Part shown: piece after piece, positions 53,851-63,960 of the stretch
Layout: every line of letters begins with the position of its first letter
Numbering within the stretch: position 1 is the stretch's first letter
Origin: Palsa-601 sp963801185
Lineage (GTDB): Bacteria > Actinomycetota > Acidimicrobiia > Acidimicrobiales > Bog-793
Direction: 5' to 3'
Assembly (NCBI GenBank): GCA_963801185.1
Contig: CAWDDW010000003.1
Location: forward strand, 186,001 to 250,000
DNA: 64,000 nucleotides
Translations under genes and position numbers: made by a program
The notes under the pieces: model-generated
What the model saw: only the letters and a program-made list of their open reading frames with translations
Told to the model about the DNA's origin: nothing
Databases searched by the model: none

Positions 53851-54129
53851 TCAAGCGCCCTCGGTCCCGACCTGCCCGTGCTCGCCGGTGTGAGCGGCCC
53901 ACGGTCGGTCCCGGCGCAACGGCACTGGTTTGGACCACCATCTCCCGGAGAAACGCCAAACGTACTCCGGCGCCCCCCTCTCCCTCTCACTCCCGCCGCC
54001 TGCACCACCACCTCGTCGCGGCCACTCCGCCTCGACCGCCGCCGCCAACGCCGCCACGATCTCGGGAGGGGCGCTCAGCGCTCCGGCGGCCACCGGCTGC
54101 AGCGCGCCGAGATCGTCGCGGCCGGTCAC
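53851..54129 (-). CDS. Acyl-CoA carboxylase epsilon subunit
   Basis: A 92-residue acidic-basic small protein 7 bp after the carboxyltransferase gene. The central ALSAPPEIVAALAAAVEAEWPRRG and the late Trp-rich WRFSGRWWSKPVPLRRD are typical of AccE/PccE subunits, which hold actinobacterial acyl-CoA carboxylase complexes together. GTG start at 54129. Position is the main support, since these subunits are short and poorly conserved. Confidence 0.75.
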   Translation of the reverse strand: MTGRDDLGALQPVAAGALSAPPEIVAALAAAVEAEWPRRGGGAGGGSERERGAPEYVWRFSGRWWSKPVPLRRDRPWAAHTGEHGQVGTEGA

Positions 54130-54136
54130 GGGAGCC

Positions 54137-55741
54137 TCACAACGGGATGTTCCCGTGCTTGCGCCTCGGCAGCTCCTCCCGCTTCGACGCGAGCAAGTCG
54201 AGCGTGCGCGTGAGGATCTTGCGGGTATCGGCTGGGTCGATCACGTCGTCCACGTACCCGCGCTCGGCGGCGACGTAGGGGTTGGCGTAGTTCTCGGTGT
54301 ACTCCTCGACGAGCTCTGCTCGCCTCGTCGTCGGGTCGGCGGAGTCGGCCAGCTCCCGCCGGTAGACGATCTCGACTGCACCCTGTGGACCCATGACCGC
54401 CAGCTCGGCCGAGGGCCAGGCGAAGGCGAAGTCCGTCCCGATCGACTTCGAGTCCATGACGACGTAGGCCCCGCCGTAGGCCTTGCGCGTGATGACCTGG
54501 ATGCGGGGGACAGTCGCTTCGCAGTAGGCGTACAGCAGCTTCGCCCCGTGCCGGATGATCCCGCCATACTCCTGGTCGGTCCCGGGCATGAAGCCCGGCA
54601 CGTCCACGAACGTGACGAGCGAGATGTTGAAGGCGTCGCACGTCCTCACGAACCGTGCGGCCTTCTCCGACGAGTCGATGTCGAGGACGCCCGCGAGCAC
54701 TGCGGGCTGGTTCCCCACTATCCCGACGACCCTGCCGGCGATGCGGGCAAAGCCGCACGTGATGCTGCCGGCCCAGTGAGGGAAGTACTCGAAGTACTCG
54801 CCGTCGTCTACGACGAGGGCGATGACCTTGCGCATGTCGTAGGGCTGGTTCGGGCTCGGCGGGACGACGTCCCGCAGCTCTGGCACCTCCGCTTCGGCGT
54901 CGTCGGGCCGCTCTGCCATCGGGGGCACCTCGAGATTGTTCGACGGCAGGAACGACAGCAGGTACCGCACGTCGTCGAGGCAGGCCTTCTCGTCGGCCGC
55001 GACGTAAGTGGCGACGCCCGATCGAGTGGCGTGGCTCATGGCGCCACCGAGCTGCTCGAGGGTGACGGACTCGCCGGTGACCGTCTTCACTACATCAGGG
55101 CCCGTGATGAACATGTGGCTCGACTCGTGCACCATGAAGATGAAGTCGGTCATCGCCGGGGAGTAGACGGCACCACCGGCGCACGGGCCGAGGATGACAG
55201 AGATCTGTGGCACGACGCCTGAGGCGAGCACGTTGCGGAAGAAGATCCCGCCGTAGCTGTGGAGAGACACGACGCCCTCTTGGATCCGGGCCCCTCCCGA
55301 GTCGCCGAGGCCGATGACGGGGACGCCGACGTCGATGGCGAGCTCCATGAGCTTCTGGATCTTCTCGGCATGGGCCTCGCCGAGCGCGCCGCCGAAGACC
55401 GTGAAGTCCTGGCTGAACACGCACACCCTTCGTCCGTCGATGGTGCCGAACCCGGTGATCACCCCATCGGTCCACGGGCGGGAGTGCTCGAGGCCCATGC
55501 CACTGAAACGGTGGCGCACGAGCAGGTCGATCTCCTGGAACGAACCTTCGTCGAGGAGGTAGTCGACCCGCTCGCGGGCGAGCATCTTGCCCTTCGTCAG
55601 CTGCGACTGGACCGATCGATCGGTCCCCGGATTCCTGGCTTCCTCCTTCCGCTCGGCAAGGGTGTTGAGGCGGGCGGCCATCGAGTGATCGGGGGCAGCA
55701 GGAGCGCCGGTGGTGGCAGCCGTCGCCGTGTTGTCTGACAT
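54137..55741 (-). CDS. pccB: Propionyl/acyl-CoA carboxylase carboxyltransferase (beta) subunit
   Basis: A 534-residue carboxyltransferase. Features: RERVDYLLDEGSFQEID near the start, GFGTIDGRRVCVFSQDFTVFGGALGE, the oxyanion region GLGDSGGARIQEGV, GPCAGGAVYSPAMTDF, and the second-half GFMPGTDQEYGGIIRHGAKLLYAYCEATVPRIQVITRKAYGGAY. It transfers CO2 from biotin to propionyl-CoA (or acetyl-CoA). ATG 55741 is preferred over an upstream start. The biotin subunit is not in the window. It is close to mce and epsilon, consistent with propionyl-CoA feeding into the same pathway. Confidence 0.93.
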   Translation of the reverse strand: MSDNTATAATTGAPAAPDHSMAARLNTLAERKEEARNPGTDRSVQSQLTKGKMLARERVDYLLDEGSFQEIDLLVRHRFSGMGLEHSRPWTDGVITGFGTIDGRRVCVFSQDFTVFGGALGEAHAEKIQKLMELAIDVGVPVIGLGDSGGARIQEGVVSLHSYGGIFFRNVLASGVVPQISVILGPCAGGAVYSPAMTDFIFMVHESSHMFITGPDVVKTVTGESVTLEQLGGAMSHATRSGVATYVAADEKACLDDVRYLLSFLPSNNLEVPPMAERPDDAEAEVPELRDVVPPSPNQPYDMRKVIALVVDDGEYFEYFPHWAGSITCGFARIAGRVVGIVGNQPAVLAGVLDIDSSEKAARFVRTCDAFNISLVTFVDVPGFMPGTDQEYGGIIRHGAKLLYAYCEATVPRIQVITRKAYGGAYVVMDSKSIGTDFAFAWPSAELAVMGPQGAVEIVYRRELADSADPTTRRAELVEEYTENYANPYVAAERGYVDDVIDPADTRKILTRTLDLLASKREELPRRKHGNIPL

Positions 55742-55798
55742 GGCCCGAAGGCTAGCGTCGCGCCGTCGGCAGCTCACATCCGGGCGGCTCGGGGCCGG

Positions 55799-56218
55799 TT
55801 ACTCCTGGACCAGCTCGATCAGCGTCCCGAACCCCGACTTGGGGTGCACGAACGCGACCGTCGTCCCCCTCGACCCGGGACGGGGGACGGCGTCGATCAT
55901 GGTCGCGCCGGCAGCCTTCATCGACTCGAGCGCGGCGGCGCAGTCGGTCACCCGGTAGCCGACGTGGTGGATGCCCTCGCCCTTGCGCTCGAGGTACTTC
56001 GCGACCGGCGAGTCGTCCCGGGTGGGCGTGAGCAGCTGGACATAGGAGTCGGCGACCCTCAGGAGTGCCTCCTCGACACCGTCTGAGTCGATCCGCTCAC
56101 GGTGCGCGACAGTGGCGCCGAGCGTCTTCTCGTACCAGGCGGCTGCCGCGTCGAGATCGCGAACGGCGATGGCGACGTGGTCGATCTCGGTCAGCTCAAA
56201 ACCCAGCCCTCCGCTCAC
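55799..56218 (-). CDS. mce: Methylmalonyl/ethylmalonyl-CoA epimerase
   Basis: A 139-residue vicinal-oxygen-chelate protein. EIDHVAIAVRDLDAAAAWYEKTLGA opens the first half and contributes the first metal His; GEGIHHVGYRVTDCAAALE gives the second, and IELVQE ends it with the last Glu. It interconverts (2R) and (2S) forms of methylmalonyl- and ethylmalonyl-CoA. It overlaps ccr by 4 bp (ATGA), which supports a role in the ethylmalonyl-CoA pathway. Confidence 0.93.
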   Translation of the reverse strand: MSGGLGFELTEIDHVAIAVRDLDAAAAWYEKTLGATVAHRERIDSDGVEEALLRVADSYVQLLTPTRDDSPVAKYLERKGEGIHHVGYRVTDCAAALESMKAAGATMIDAVPRPGSRGTTVAFVHPKSGFGTLIELVQE

Positions 56219-57555
56219 GCCCCGAGCCTCCGGAACGCCGTGATCTTGTCCTCTCCGACGCGCTCACGCAGCGCGGGATCGGCGATCCCGAGACCCTCGG
56301 ACGGGGCGAGGCACAACACTCCGATCTTTCCTTCGTGCAGGTTCTGGTGCACCTGCGCGGCAGCCTCGCCGGCCTGCTCGAGGGGATAGACGACCGAGAG
56401 GATCGGCTGGATCTTCCCCAGCGAGATGAGGCGGTTGGCGTCCCACGCCTCGCGGTAATTGGCGAAGTGCGACGACTTGATCTGCTTCAGCTTCATCCAG
56501 AGGTGGCGGTTGTCGTACTCGATCATGTAGCCGGAAGTGGCAGCGCACGTGACGATCATCCCGCCCCGTTTGGCCACGAAGACCGACGCGCCCATCGTCT
56601 GGCGGCCCGGGTGCTCGAAGACGATGTCCGGGTCCTCGCCCACGAGAGAGCGGATGTCCTTGCCGAAGCGCCTCCACTCCGACTCGTCCTGGGTGTGCTC
56701 ATCGGCCCAGAAACGGTAGGCCTTCTCGGCCCGATCGATCACCGCCTCGCACCCGAGCGCCTCGAGGAGCTTCACCTTCGACGCCGAGCTCACGACCCCG
56801 ACAGGGATGCCGCCACCGTTCAAGACGTACTGGACGGCGTAGCCGCCGAGCCCGCCGCTCGCGCCCCAGACGAGGACGACGTCGCCTTGTTTCATGGCCG
56901 CGCCGTTTCTCGAGACGAGCATCCGGTACGACGTCGAGTTGCACAGGGCGTTGCAGGCGGCCTCCTCCCAGCTCAAGTGCTCGGGTTTGGGCATCAGCTG
57001 GTTCGCCTTCACCACCGAGAAGTCGGCCAGCCCGCCGAAGTTCGTCTCGAAGCCCCAGATCCGCTGGTTGGCCGTGAGCATCGAGTCGTCGTGTGCGGTG
57101 GGGTCCTGGTCGTCGACGTAGTTGCAGTGGACGACCACCCGGTCGCCGGTCTTCCAGTTGCGCACCGCCGAGCCGGCCTGCAGTACGACGCCTGCGGCGT
57201 CGGAGCCGACGACGTGATACGGCAGGTCGTGCCGGGCACCCCAGACGCTCTCGCGCCCGAGGCGTGTGAGGAAGCCGAACGTCGGCATAGGCTCGAAGAT
57301 CGAGGTCCAGACGGTGTTGAAGTTGATCGCCGATGCCATGACGGCGATGTAGCACTCGTCCGGCGCCAGATCGGGCACGGCCACCTCGTCGACGTGCAGC
57401 GACTTGCGGGGGTCCTTCTCCGACGAGGTGAGCCCCTCGAACATGCCGGTCTCGTCCCTCTTCACGAACACCGCTCTGTACGACTCGGGCAACGGCAGGG
57501 CGGCAAGGTCCTCGGGCGGCGCACCGGCGAGGATCGCGTCACGGATCGCGTCCAT
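56215..57555 (-). CDS. ccr: Crotonyl-CoA carboxylase/reductase
   Basis: A 446-residue medium-chain reductase. LPESYRAVFVKRDETGMFEG at the N-terminus, SAINFNTVWTSIFEPMPTFGFL, PYHVVGSDAAGVV, the NADPH motif WGASGGLGGYAVQ, FEHPGRQTMGASVFV and SSHFANYREAWDANRLI (CO2-site region) are those of Ccr. It reductively carboxylates crotonyl-CoA to ethylmalonyl-CoA, the signature step of the ethylmalonyl-CoA pathway. ATG 57555 is the chosen start; the open frame begins 27 codons earlier. It is divergent from a thiolase, probably with shared control. Confidence 0.94.
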   Translation of the reverse strand: MDAIRDAILAGAPPEDLAALPLPESYRAVFVKRDETGMFEGLTSSEKDPRKSLHVDEVAVPDLAPDECYIAVMASAINFNTVWTSIFEPMPTFGFLTRLGRESVWGARHDLPYHVVGSDAAGVVLQAGSAVRNWKTGDRVVVHCNYVDDQDPTAHDDSMLTANQRIWGFETNFGGLADFSVVKANQLMPKPEHLSWEEAACNALCNSTSYRMLVSRNGAAMKQGDVVLVWGASGGLGGYAVQYVLNGGGIPVGVVSSASKVKLLEALGCEAVIDRAEKAYRFWADEHTQDESEWRRFGKDIRSLVGEDPDIVFEHPGRQTMGASVFVAKRGGMIVTCAATSGYMIEYDNRHLWMKLKQIKSSHFANYREAWDANRLISLGKIQPILSVVYPLEQAGEAAAQVHQNLHEGKIGVLCLAPSEGLGIADPALRERVGEDKITAFRRLGA

Positions 57556-57703
57556 TCCCGGAGAGTACCGCGCGGTCAGTTGGCAGTCCCAAGCGAAGCG
57601 ACCGTTCCCCGTGATGATCGGCGGCGATAGGCTCACCAGCGTTTCGCTGACCAGCGGTCTTAGGCCGGAGACTCAAGGTCTCAGAGAGGAAATTGGGAAA
57701 CAG

Positions 57704-58888
<1,185 letters not shown>

Positions 58889-58956
58889 GCGGTCGCCGTC
58901 AGGGTGCCCGGTAGGGTTGCCTGGCGGATCAAGCTCAGGCGACGCAAAGGGGACCC

Positions 58957-59869
58957 GTGAGCATCAACCTTGTGAACGGTGATCGCCGTCACATCGGACG
59001 CGGCGGGATCACATGCGGCCCGCTTGCCTTCGGCTGCTGGCGCTTCACGCACACCGATGTCGACTACGCCCGAGCTCTCGTGAGTCACGCCGTCGATCAG
59101 GGGCTCACGCTGATCGATACGGCCGACATCTACGGGCTCGGCATGGGCGGAGCTGGGTTCGGCACGGCAGAGGAGCTGCTCGGTCAGATCCTCGTGTCGA
59201 CACCCGGTCTGCGCGAGCGGATCGTCCTCGCGACGAAAGGCGGCATCCAGCCAGGTGTCCCGTACGACTCGAGCGGACCGGCGCTCCAGGCAGCGTGCGA
59301 GGCATCGCTGAAGCGCCTCAAGGTGGACCAGATCGATCTCTACCAGGTCCACCGCCCGGACTTCTTCGTTCACCCCGAGGAGCTGGCGAAGACCCTCCTG
59401 CGTCTCCGCTCCGACGGCAAGATCCGCGAGATCGGCGTCTCCAACTGCACCGGGCCGCAGCTTGACGCTCTGACGTACTACCTCGGGCCGAGGGCGCTTG
59501 CGACGAGCCAGCCGGAGTTCTCCGCCGCCCACACCGATCCCATCCGCGACGGCACGCTCGACCGGTGCCTGCGGGATGGGGTCACTCCGCTCGCATGGTC
59601 CCCCCTAGCCGGCGGGCGCCTCGTCACGGGCGAGGGGATCCGCCAAGAGCTGCTCGAAGTGCTCGACGATCTGGCAAGTCGCGAGCAGGCAAGCCGCGCC
59701 GCGGTCGCGCTGGCGTTCGTCCTCGCCCATCCCTCGCGCCCGGTCGCGATCGTCGGGACACAGCGCGCTCGACCGCATCGACGAAGCGTTGACGTCGCTC
59801 TCGGTCAAGCTCGATCGGGTCGACTGCTACCGAATCATCGAGGCGTCGGAGGGCACCGAACTCCCCTGA
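58957..59869 (+). CDS. Aldo/keto reductase (frame-broken near the C-terminus)
   Basis: A reductase of the AKR superfamily: CGPLAFGCWRFTHTDVDYARALVSHAVDQGLTLIDTADIYG with the catalytic Asp and Tyr, LATKGG (Lys), and IDLYQVHRPD with the His, then EIGVSNCTGPQLDAL and SQPEFSAAH. After VGTQR the frame turns to nonsense; skipping one base at the GCTCG of 59767-59771 gives LDRIDEALTSLSVKLDRVDCYRIIEASEGTELP and a stop at 59869. Without this the ORF runs to 59934 and overlaps the next gene tail-to-tail. Substrate unknown. Confidence 0.85.
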
Positions 59870-59875
59870 GCAAGA

Positions 59876-60599
59876 TCAGGTCGGAGGTGTTTGCCTGGTG
59901 TAGTCAGCCCAGGCCCGGCCGTCCCACCACCTGAACGGAGCGACGCCGGACGGGTCGGGGAACCAGCCCGCAGGGATCGTGATAGGCGGGATCTCGGTGG
60001 CATGTGTCACGACGGGCGTGGACTGGGCGAGCCTCTTGAGCTCGCTCACGGTGGCCACGGGGCCGACCAGGCTGACGGGGCCACGCGTCCGGCTGGCGGC
60101 GAGCATCCGGGCGAGAAGCTGGCGCACGACGGGGTGATCAGCCAGCTGAGGCGGGATCGCGAGACCGTGGCCGTTCTCACGCAGACGGAGCACGACGAGT
60201 CCGCTCCGGGGACCCTTGAGCCACCGCCACGGCGGGGAGAAGCCATCCGGACCGATCCGGATCGAACTGATCCCAGCCAAGTCGAGATCCTGATTACGGC
60301 TCCCATCCAGCCGCTCGAGCCGGAGCGAGTGGTCGGTGGCGACGACGGCGGTCGGGCGTGCGTGCACGAATGTTCGCATGAAACGGTAGGCCCAGACCGC
60401 CCCCACGAACACGGGAAGGAGATCGAACGCAACGAGGCGCATCCCCGACTGGTACTCGACGACCGACGCCAGGGCACCGACGGACGCGGACGCCACGGCG
60501 GCCCCGATGAGACGGAACCGGGTCCGTTGCCACTCCGCCGGAGTGGGGCTTCGAGCGAAGGACGATGCCTTCGGCTGTCTCGACTTGCTCGACGTTCAC
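59876..60599 (-). CDS. DUF2510-domain membrane protein (frame-broken near the N-terminus)
   Basis: The last 30 residues, AGWFPDPSGVAPFRWWDGRAWADYTR, are a clear DUF2510 domain. Upstream are two membrane helices and a PH-like beta-rich region (RPTAVVATDHSLRLERLDG, ISSIRIGPDG, GLVVLRL). In frame the protein has no good start and would begin at GTG 60496. A GTG at 60599 opens MNVEQVETAEGIVLR, and skipping one base at the CGAGC of 60552-60556 joins it to SPTPAEWQRTRFRLIGAAVA in the long frame. The function is unknown; DUF2510 is a small actinobacterial domain. Confidence 0.7.
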
Positions 60600-60678
60600 G
60601 ACCTAAACGATACGACAGGAGCCGGAGGAGGAGATTCCGGGGGCCGTATCGTACCGACGCGCGCCCGATGAAAGCGGC

Positions 60679-61278
60679 TCACCCCGTCACTTCGCGACGT
60701 CCGACGAGCGCCCGCCCGAGGGTCAGCTCGTCTGCATATTCGAGGTCGCCTCCAACCGGCAGACCGCTCGCAATGCGGGTCACGCGTATCCCGAGCGGCG
60801 AGAGCAGGCGAGCGAGGTACATGGCAGTCGCCTCTCCTTCGAGGTTCGGGTTCGTGCACAAGATCACTTCGGCGATGCCATCGTCGTTGAGCCTCGCGAG
60901 CAAGTCACGCACGCGCAACTGCTCCGGACCCACGCCGTCGATGGGGTTCAAGGCACCGCCGAGCACGTGATAAGTGCCGTGAAACTCTCTCGTCCGCTCA
61001 ACCGCGACTATGTCCCGCGGATCCTCGACCACGCAGACGATCGACGCATCACGACGAGAGTCGCTGCAGATGGCGCACAGCTCGGCCTCCGCGACGTTGA
61101 AGCAGCGCTCGCACAGGCGGATGCGCTCTTTCACCTCTGCGATGGCCGCGGCAAGGCGAAGTGCCTCTTCCTTGGGGACCTCGAGGAGATGAAATGCGAT
61201 GCGCTGGGCCGACTTCGGCCCGACGCCAGGCAGGCGCCCGAGCTCGTCGACGAGCTCTTGAATAGGACCAGCGAACAT
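60679..61278 (-). CDS. recR: Recombination protein RecR
   Basis: A 199-residue protein of standard length: helix-hairpin-helix LGRLPGVGPKSAQRIAFHLL (about 13-32), zinc finger CERCFNVAEAELCAIC (about 56-71), and the Toprim domain with VVEDPRDIVAVERT and LCTNPNLEGEATAMYLA. RecR with RecF/RecO loads RecA at gaps. It starts 4 bp after the ybaB stop (in the corrected frame) in the conserved dnaX-ybaB-recR operon. Confidence 0.95.
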   Translation of the reverse strand: MFAGPIQELVDELGRLPGVGPKSAQRIAFHLLEVPKEEALRLAAAIAEVKERIRLCERCFNVAEAELCAICSDSRRDASIVCVVEDPRDIVAVERTREFHGTYHVLGGALNPIDGVGPEQLRVRDLLARLNDDGIAEVILCTNPNLEGEATAMYLARLLSPLGIRVTRIASGLPVGGDLEYADELTLGRALVGRREVTG

Positions 61279-61282
61279 ACAG

Positions 61283-61922
61283 TCAGATCAGCTCGTCGTC
61301 TGCGTCGTCATCGGTGTCGTCATCGTTCGGCTCTTCCTCGTCCTCACCGCTTTCTTCATCGCCATCCTGCTCGAACAGCGCGAAGTCCCCGCCGAACAGC
61401 TCGCTCATCAGCCCCTCGAGAGGTGGCACTCCGCCAGCACCGGCCAACCCTGCGAGGCCGCCGAGCGCGCTCGAGATCCGGACTGCCGCCGGCGCCGCCG
61501 CCGAACAGGCTGCTCATCATCGCTCCGAGATCGAGCCCCGGCGGGAGAAGTGTCGATGCAGCATGCTCACGAACCTCAACCGCCTCCGCGAGAGCGTGGC
61601 GCAACGCCGCCAGCACGAGGTCCTCGAGCATTCCGACGTCATCTGGATCGACGACCTCGCGGGCGATCTTCACCGAGACGGCATCGAGATTGCCCGTGAG
61701 CTCGATCTCGACCGCTCCACCCCCGGCCCGACCGCTCACTTTCACGTTGGCGGCCTCGAAGGAGGCCTGCTCGAGTTGATCACGAGCCTGCCCGAACAAC
61801 TCGCCGAAACCCGAGAGCGGTCCCATCGTCCCGAAGCCGCTCAAGCCGGCGAACCCGGGCGCTTGAGAGGGCTGTTCCATGTCGCCGTCCTCGACAGGCG
61901 GCAACCCATCGTCTGTGCTCAT
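61283..61922 (-). CDS. ybaB: YbaB/EbfC-family nucleoid-associated protein (frame-broken, acidic tail)
   Basis: The YbaB core (about residues 40-130) is visible: LFGQARDQLEQASFEAANVKVSGRAGGGAVEIELTGNLDAVSVKI and DPDDVGMLEDLVLAALRHALAEA. ATG 61922 overlaps the dnaX stop as ATGA. In frame the C-terminus becomes Arg-rich nonsense to 61356; skipping one base at the CGAGC of 61462-61466 gives LGGLAGLAGAGGVPPLEGLMSELFGGDFALFEQDGDEESG, an acidic tail and a stop at 61283, 4 bp before recR. At about 212 residues it is twice the usual YbaB length; the extension is unusual. Confidence 0.8.
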
Positions 61923-63820
61923 CCGGTCACCTCCTCTGCTCCTGGGAACGCTTCTCGCAACCGATGCTCCGCCCACGACGCCGAGTCGTGCGGGCCTGCT
62001 ACCGCGCCGCCCACCGCGATGTCGCCCTCTTCGACCTCGTCGACCTCGTCGTCTTCGACCGCGACCTTCGCGACCTTCGCCGCCGATCCGGAGCCGGCTG
62101 GAGCGGCACGCACGGATGACGCAGGCGGACCGTCCTCCTCCGGCGCTTCCGTGCTAAGGGCATTCGCCACGCCCCCATCGGTGTCAGTGACGAGCTCGAG
62201 TCGGATCCTCACCTGAAAGTGCCTGCTGAGAGCACCGGCGATGTCTTCTCGCAACGGCGCCGCGTGCTCCACGTGGGCGGCGTTCGGCAAGGCGAAGACC
62301 GCCACTCCGTCTGCCATCGCGGTCCACCGCCCGACGTTGTAAATGGCACGCGCCCGCGGCTTGAGGGTCGGCAGGATGCTGTCAGCCCAGGCCGTCACAA
62401 GATCGTCCCGCGTCGGCATCTCCGCTGGCTTGTCCTCGCTCTCGGGCACCGCCGCGACCTGAGGAGCCGCTGCCGCTGGCACAGCCGTCTGCGTCTGCGC
62501 AACCTCTCTCGAGCGATACGCGCCAAGTGCGGGCCTCGGCCCCTCGCCGGCTCCAGCCGGTGGCGAGTCAGCCAAGGGGGGCGACGCCTCTCGTGTGGTC
62601 ACCTGAACCGGTGGCCGCGGCACCAAAGGATTGCCCCCGCCGCCCCCTCCCTGCTCGAGCTCCGCCAGGCGCCGTTCGAGGCGCTCGACACGATCGAGGA
62701 GAGCGCTCGTCGAGTCGTCCACGTCCGGGTTGGTCAAGCGAACGATCGCGACCTCGAGGGTGGTGCGGGGATCGATGGCCTCACGCATGTCGACTATCGA
62801 CTTCCCGATCAGCTCGAGCGCTCGCACACAGCGTGCCGGAGCAAGCAGCGCCCTGCCGTCGACGGCGAGCATGTCGGCCTCTGGTCTCACCACCCGCCTC
62901 GCGATGCTCGCGAGGAACTGTTCCCGCAACGTCTCGACCAGCTCCACCGCCAAGCGTTGAGCGTCGAAGCCGGCGACGATCGCCTCCCCGACGACTCGAA
63001 GCCCGGTCGCCGGGTCCTGTTCCGCGATCGCCTCGACGAGGTTCGCGAGGAACCGGCTGTCGTCTTCGACGATGCCCGAGGCGACCACCTGATCGAGCAC
63101 CGAGAGAGCGTCACGGGCCGAGCCGTGGCCCCTCCGAACGGCCGCCTCGATCCCGTCTTCTGGGAGCTTCAGTCCCGCGTCGGCGGCGATGTCGGAAAGG
63201 AGCTCCTCGAGGACAGGCTGCTCGAGGAGGTGGAACTCGAAGTGCTGGGTCCTGCTTCGGATCGTTGGCAGGACTTTCTGAGGGTCGGTCGTGGCAAGCA
63301 CGAACACGACGTGTTCCGGTGGTTCCTCGAGCGTCTTCAGCAAGGCGTTCGATGCCGCCGTAGAGAGCATGTGGACCTCGTCGATGATGTACACCTTGCG
63401 CTTCCCAGGCGTCGAAAGCGCAGCTCTCGCTACGAGGTCGCGCATCGCGTCAACGCCGTTGTTGGAAGCGGCGTCGAGCTCATGGACGTCGAGCGAGGCC
63501 CCTCGTGCTATCTCCTTGCACGACTCGCATTCCCCGCACGGCTCACCCTCCTCGAGGTTCGTGCAGTTCAGCGCCTTGGCGAGGATCCGCGCCGTAGACG
63601 TCTTCCCGGTGCCTCTCGGGCCCGAGAACAGGTACGCATGGACGATGCGGCCGTCTCGCACCGCGTTGCGCAGGGTCGCCGAGACGAGGTCCTGGCCTCG
63701 GATCTCGGAGAAACGTTGCGGACGGTACCGGCGATACAGCGACTGGTACTGGTTCGCGCTCGCGTCCGTAGGAAGGTTGCGGGGGGTATCGGCGGAGGCA
63801 TCAACCACGACGCCCGACAT
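61919..63820 (-). CDS. dnaX: DNA polymerase III subunits gamma/tau
   Basis: About 633 residues. YRRYRPQRFSEIRGQDLVSATLRNAV opens the AAA+ clamp-loader; Walker A is FSGPRGTGKTSTARIL, the zinc site CTNLEEGEPCGECESC, DEVHM is Walker B and RTQHFEF carries the arginine finger region. Domain III follows and then a long Pro/Ala-rich linker with a C-terminal tau-like domain. The frame is open further upstream, but that part overlaps the SRP RNA gene; ATG 63820 (MSGVVVDASADT) lies 8 bp after its 3' end and is the only start that avoids it. Confidence 0.94.
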   Translation of the reverse strand: MSGVVVDASADTPRNLPTDASANQYQSLYRRYRPQRFSEIRGQDLVSATLRNAVRDGRIVHAYLFSGPRGTGKTSTARILAKALNCTNLEEGEPCGECESCKEIARGASLDVHELDAASNNGVDAMRDLVARAALSTPGKRKVYIIDEVHMLSTAASNALLKTLEEPPEHVVFVLATTDPQKVLPTIRSRTQHFEFHLLEQPVLEELLSDIAADAGLKLPEDGIEAAVRRGHGSARDALSVLDQVVASGIVEDDSRFLANLVEAIAEQDPATGLRVVGEAIVAGFDAQRLAVELVETLREQFLASIARRVVRPEADMLAVDGRALLAPARCVRALELIGKSIVDMREAIDPRTTLEVAIVRLTNPDVDDSTSALLDRVERLERRLAELEQGGGGGGNPLVPRPPVQVTTREASPPLADSPPAGAGEGPRPALGAYRSREVAQTQTAVPAAAAPQVAAVPESEDKPAEMPTRDDLVTAWADSILPTLKPRARAIYNVGRWTAMADGVAVFALPNAAHVEHAAPLREDIAGALSRHFQVRIRLELVTDTDGGVANALSTEAPEEDGPPASSVRAAPAGSGSAAKVAKVAVEDDEVDEVEEGDIAVGGAVAGPHDSASWAEHRLREAFPGAEEVTG

Positions 63821-63828
63821 TAGGAGAC

Positions 63829-63960
63829 GGCGCTGCCGTGCGCAGCAGCCAGGTCCCCTGCGGCACATCCGCGCGCCCGCTGAGAGCTGCTGCCTTCCGG
63901 CCCTGACTCGATTCACGGTGGCAAATTGCGCAGAACCCGGCTACTGCGCACGGCAGCGCC
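63829..63960 (-). ncRNA. ffs: Bacterial small SRP RNA (4.5S RNA)
   Basis: On the minus strand the conserved SRP domain IV is readable as AGGGCCGGAAGGCAGCAGC (complement of about 63885-63903), the GGAA-type tetraloop and its asymmetric loop. The ends form a perfect 17-bp terminal helix, GGCGCTGCCGTGCGCAG with CTGCGCACGGCAGCGCC. The RNA binds Ffh for co-translational targeting. An SRP gene directly before dnaX is the usual actinobacterial order. The ends are inferred from the helix. Confidence 0.9.

Noticed and set aside
53930..57630. Long plus-strand frames opposite pccB and ccr
   Set aside because: They are shadows of two strongly conserved minus-strand genes.
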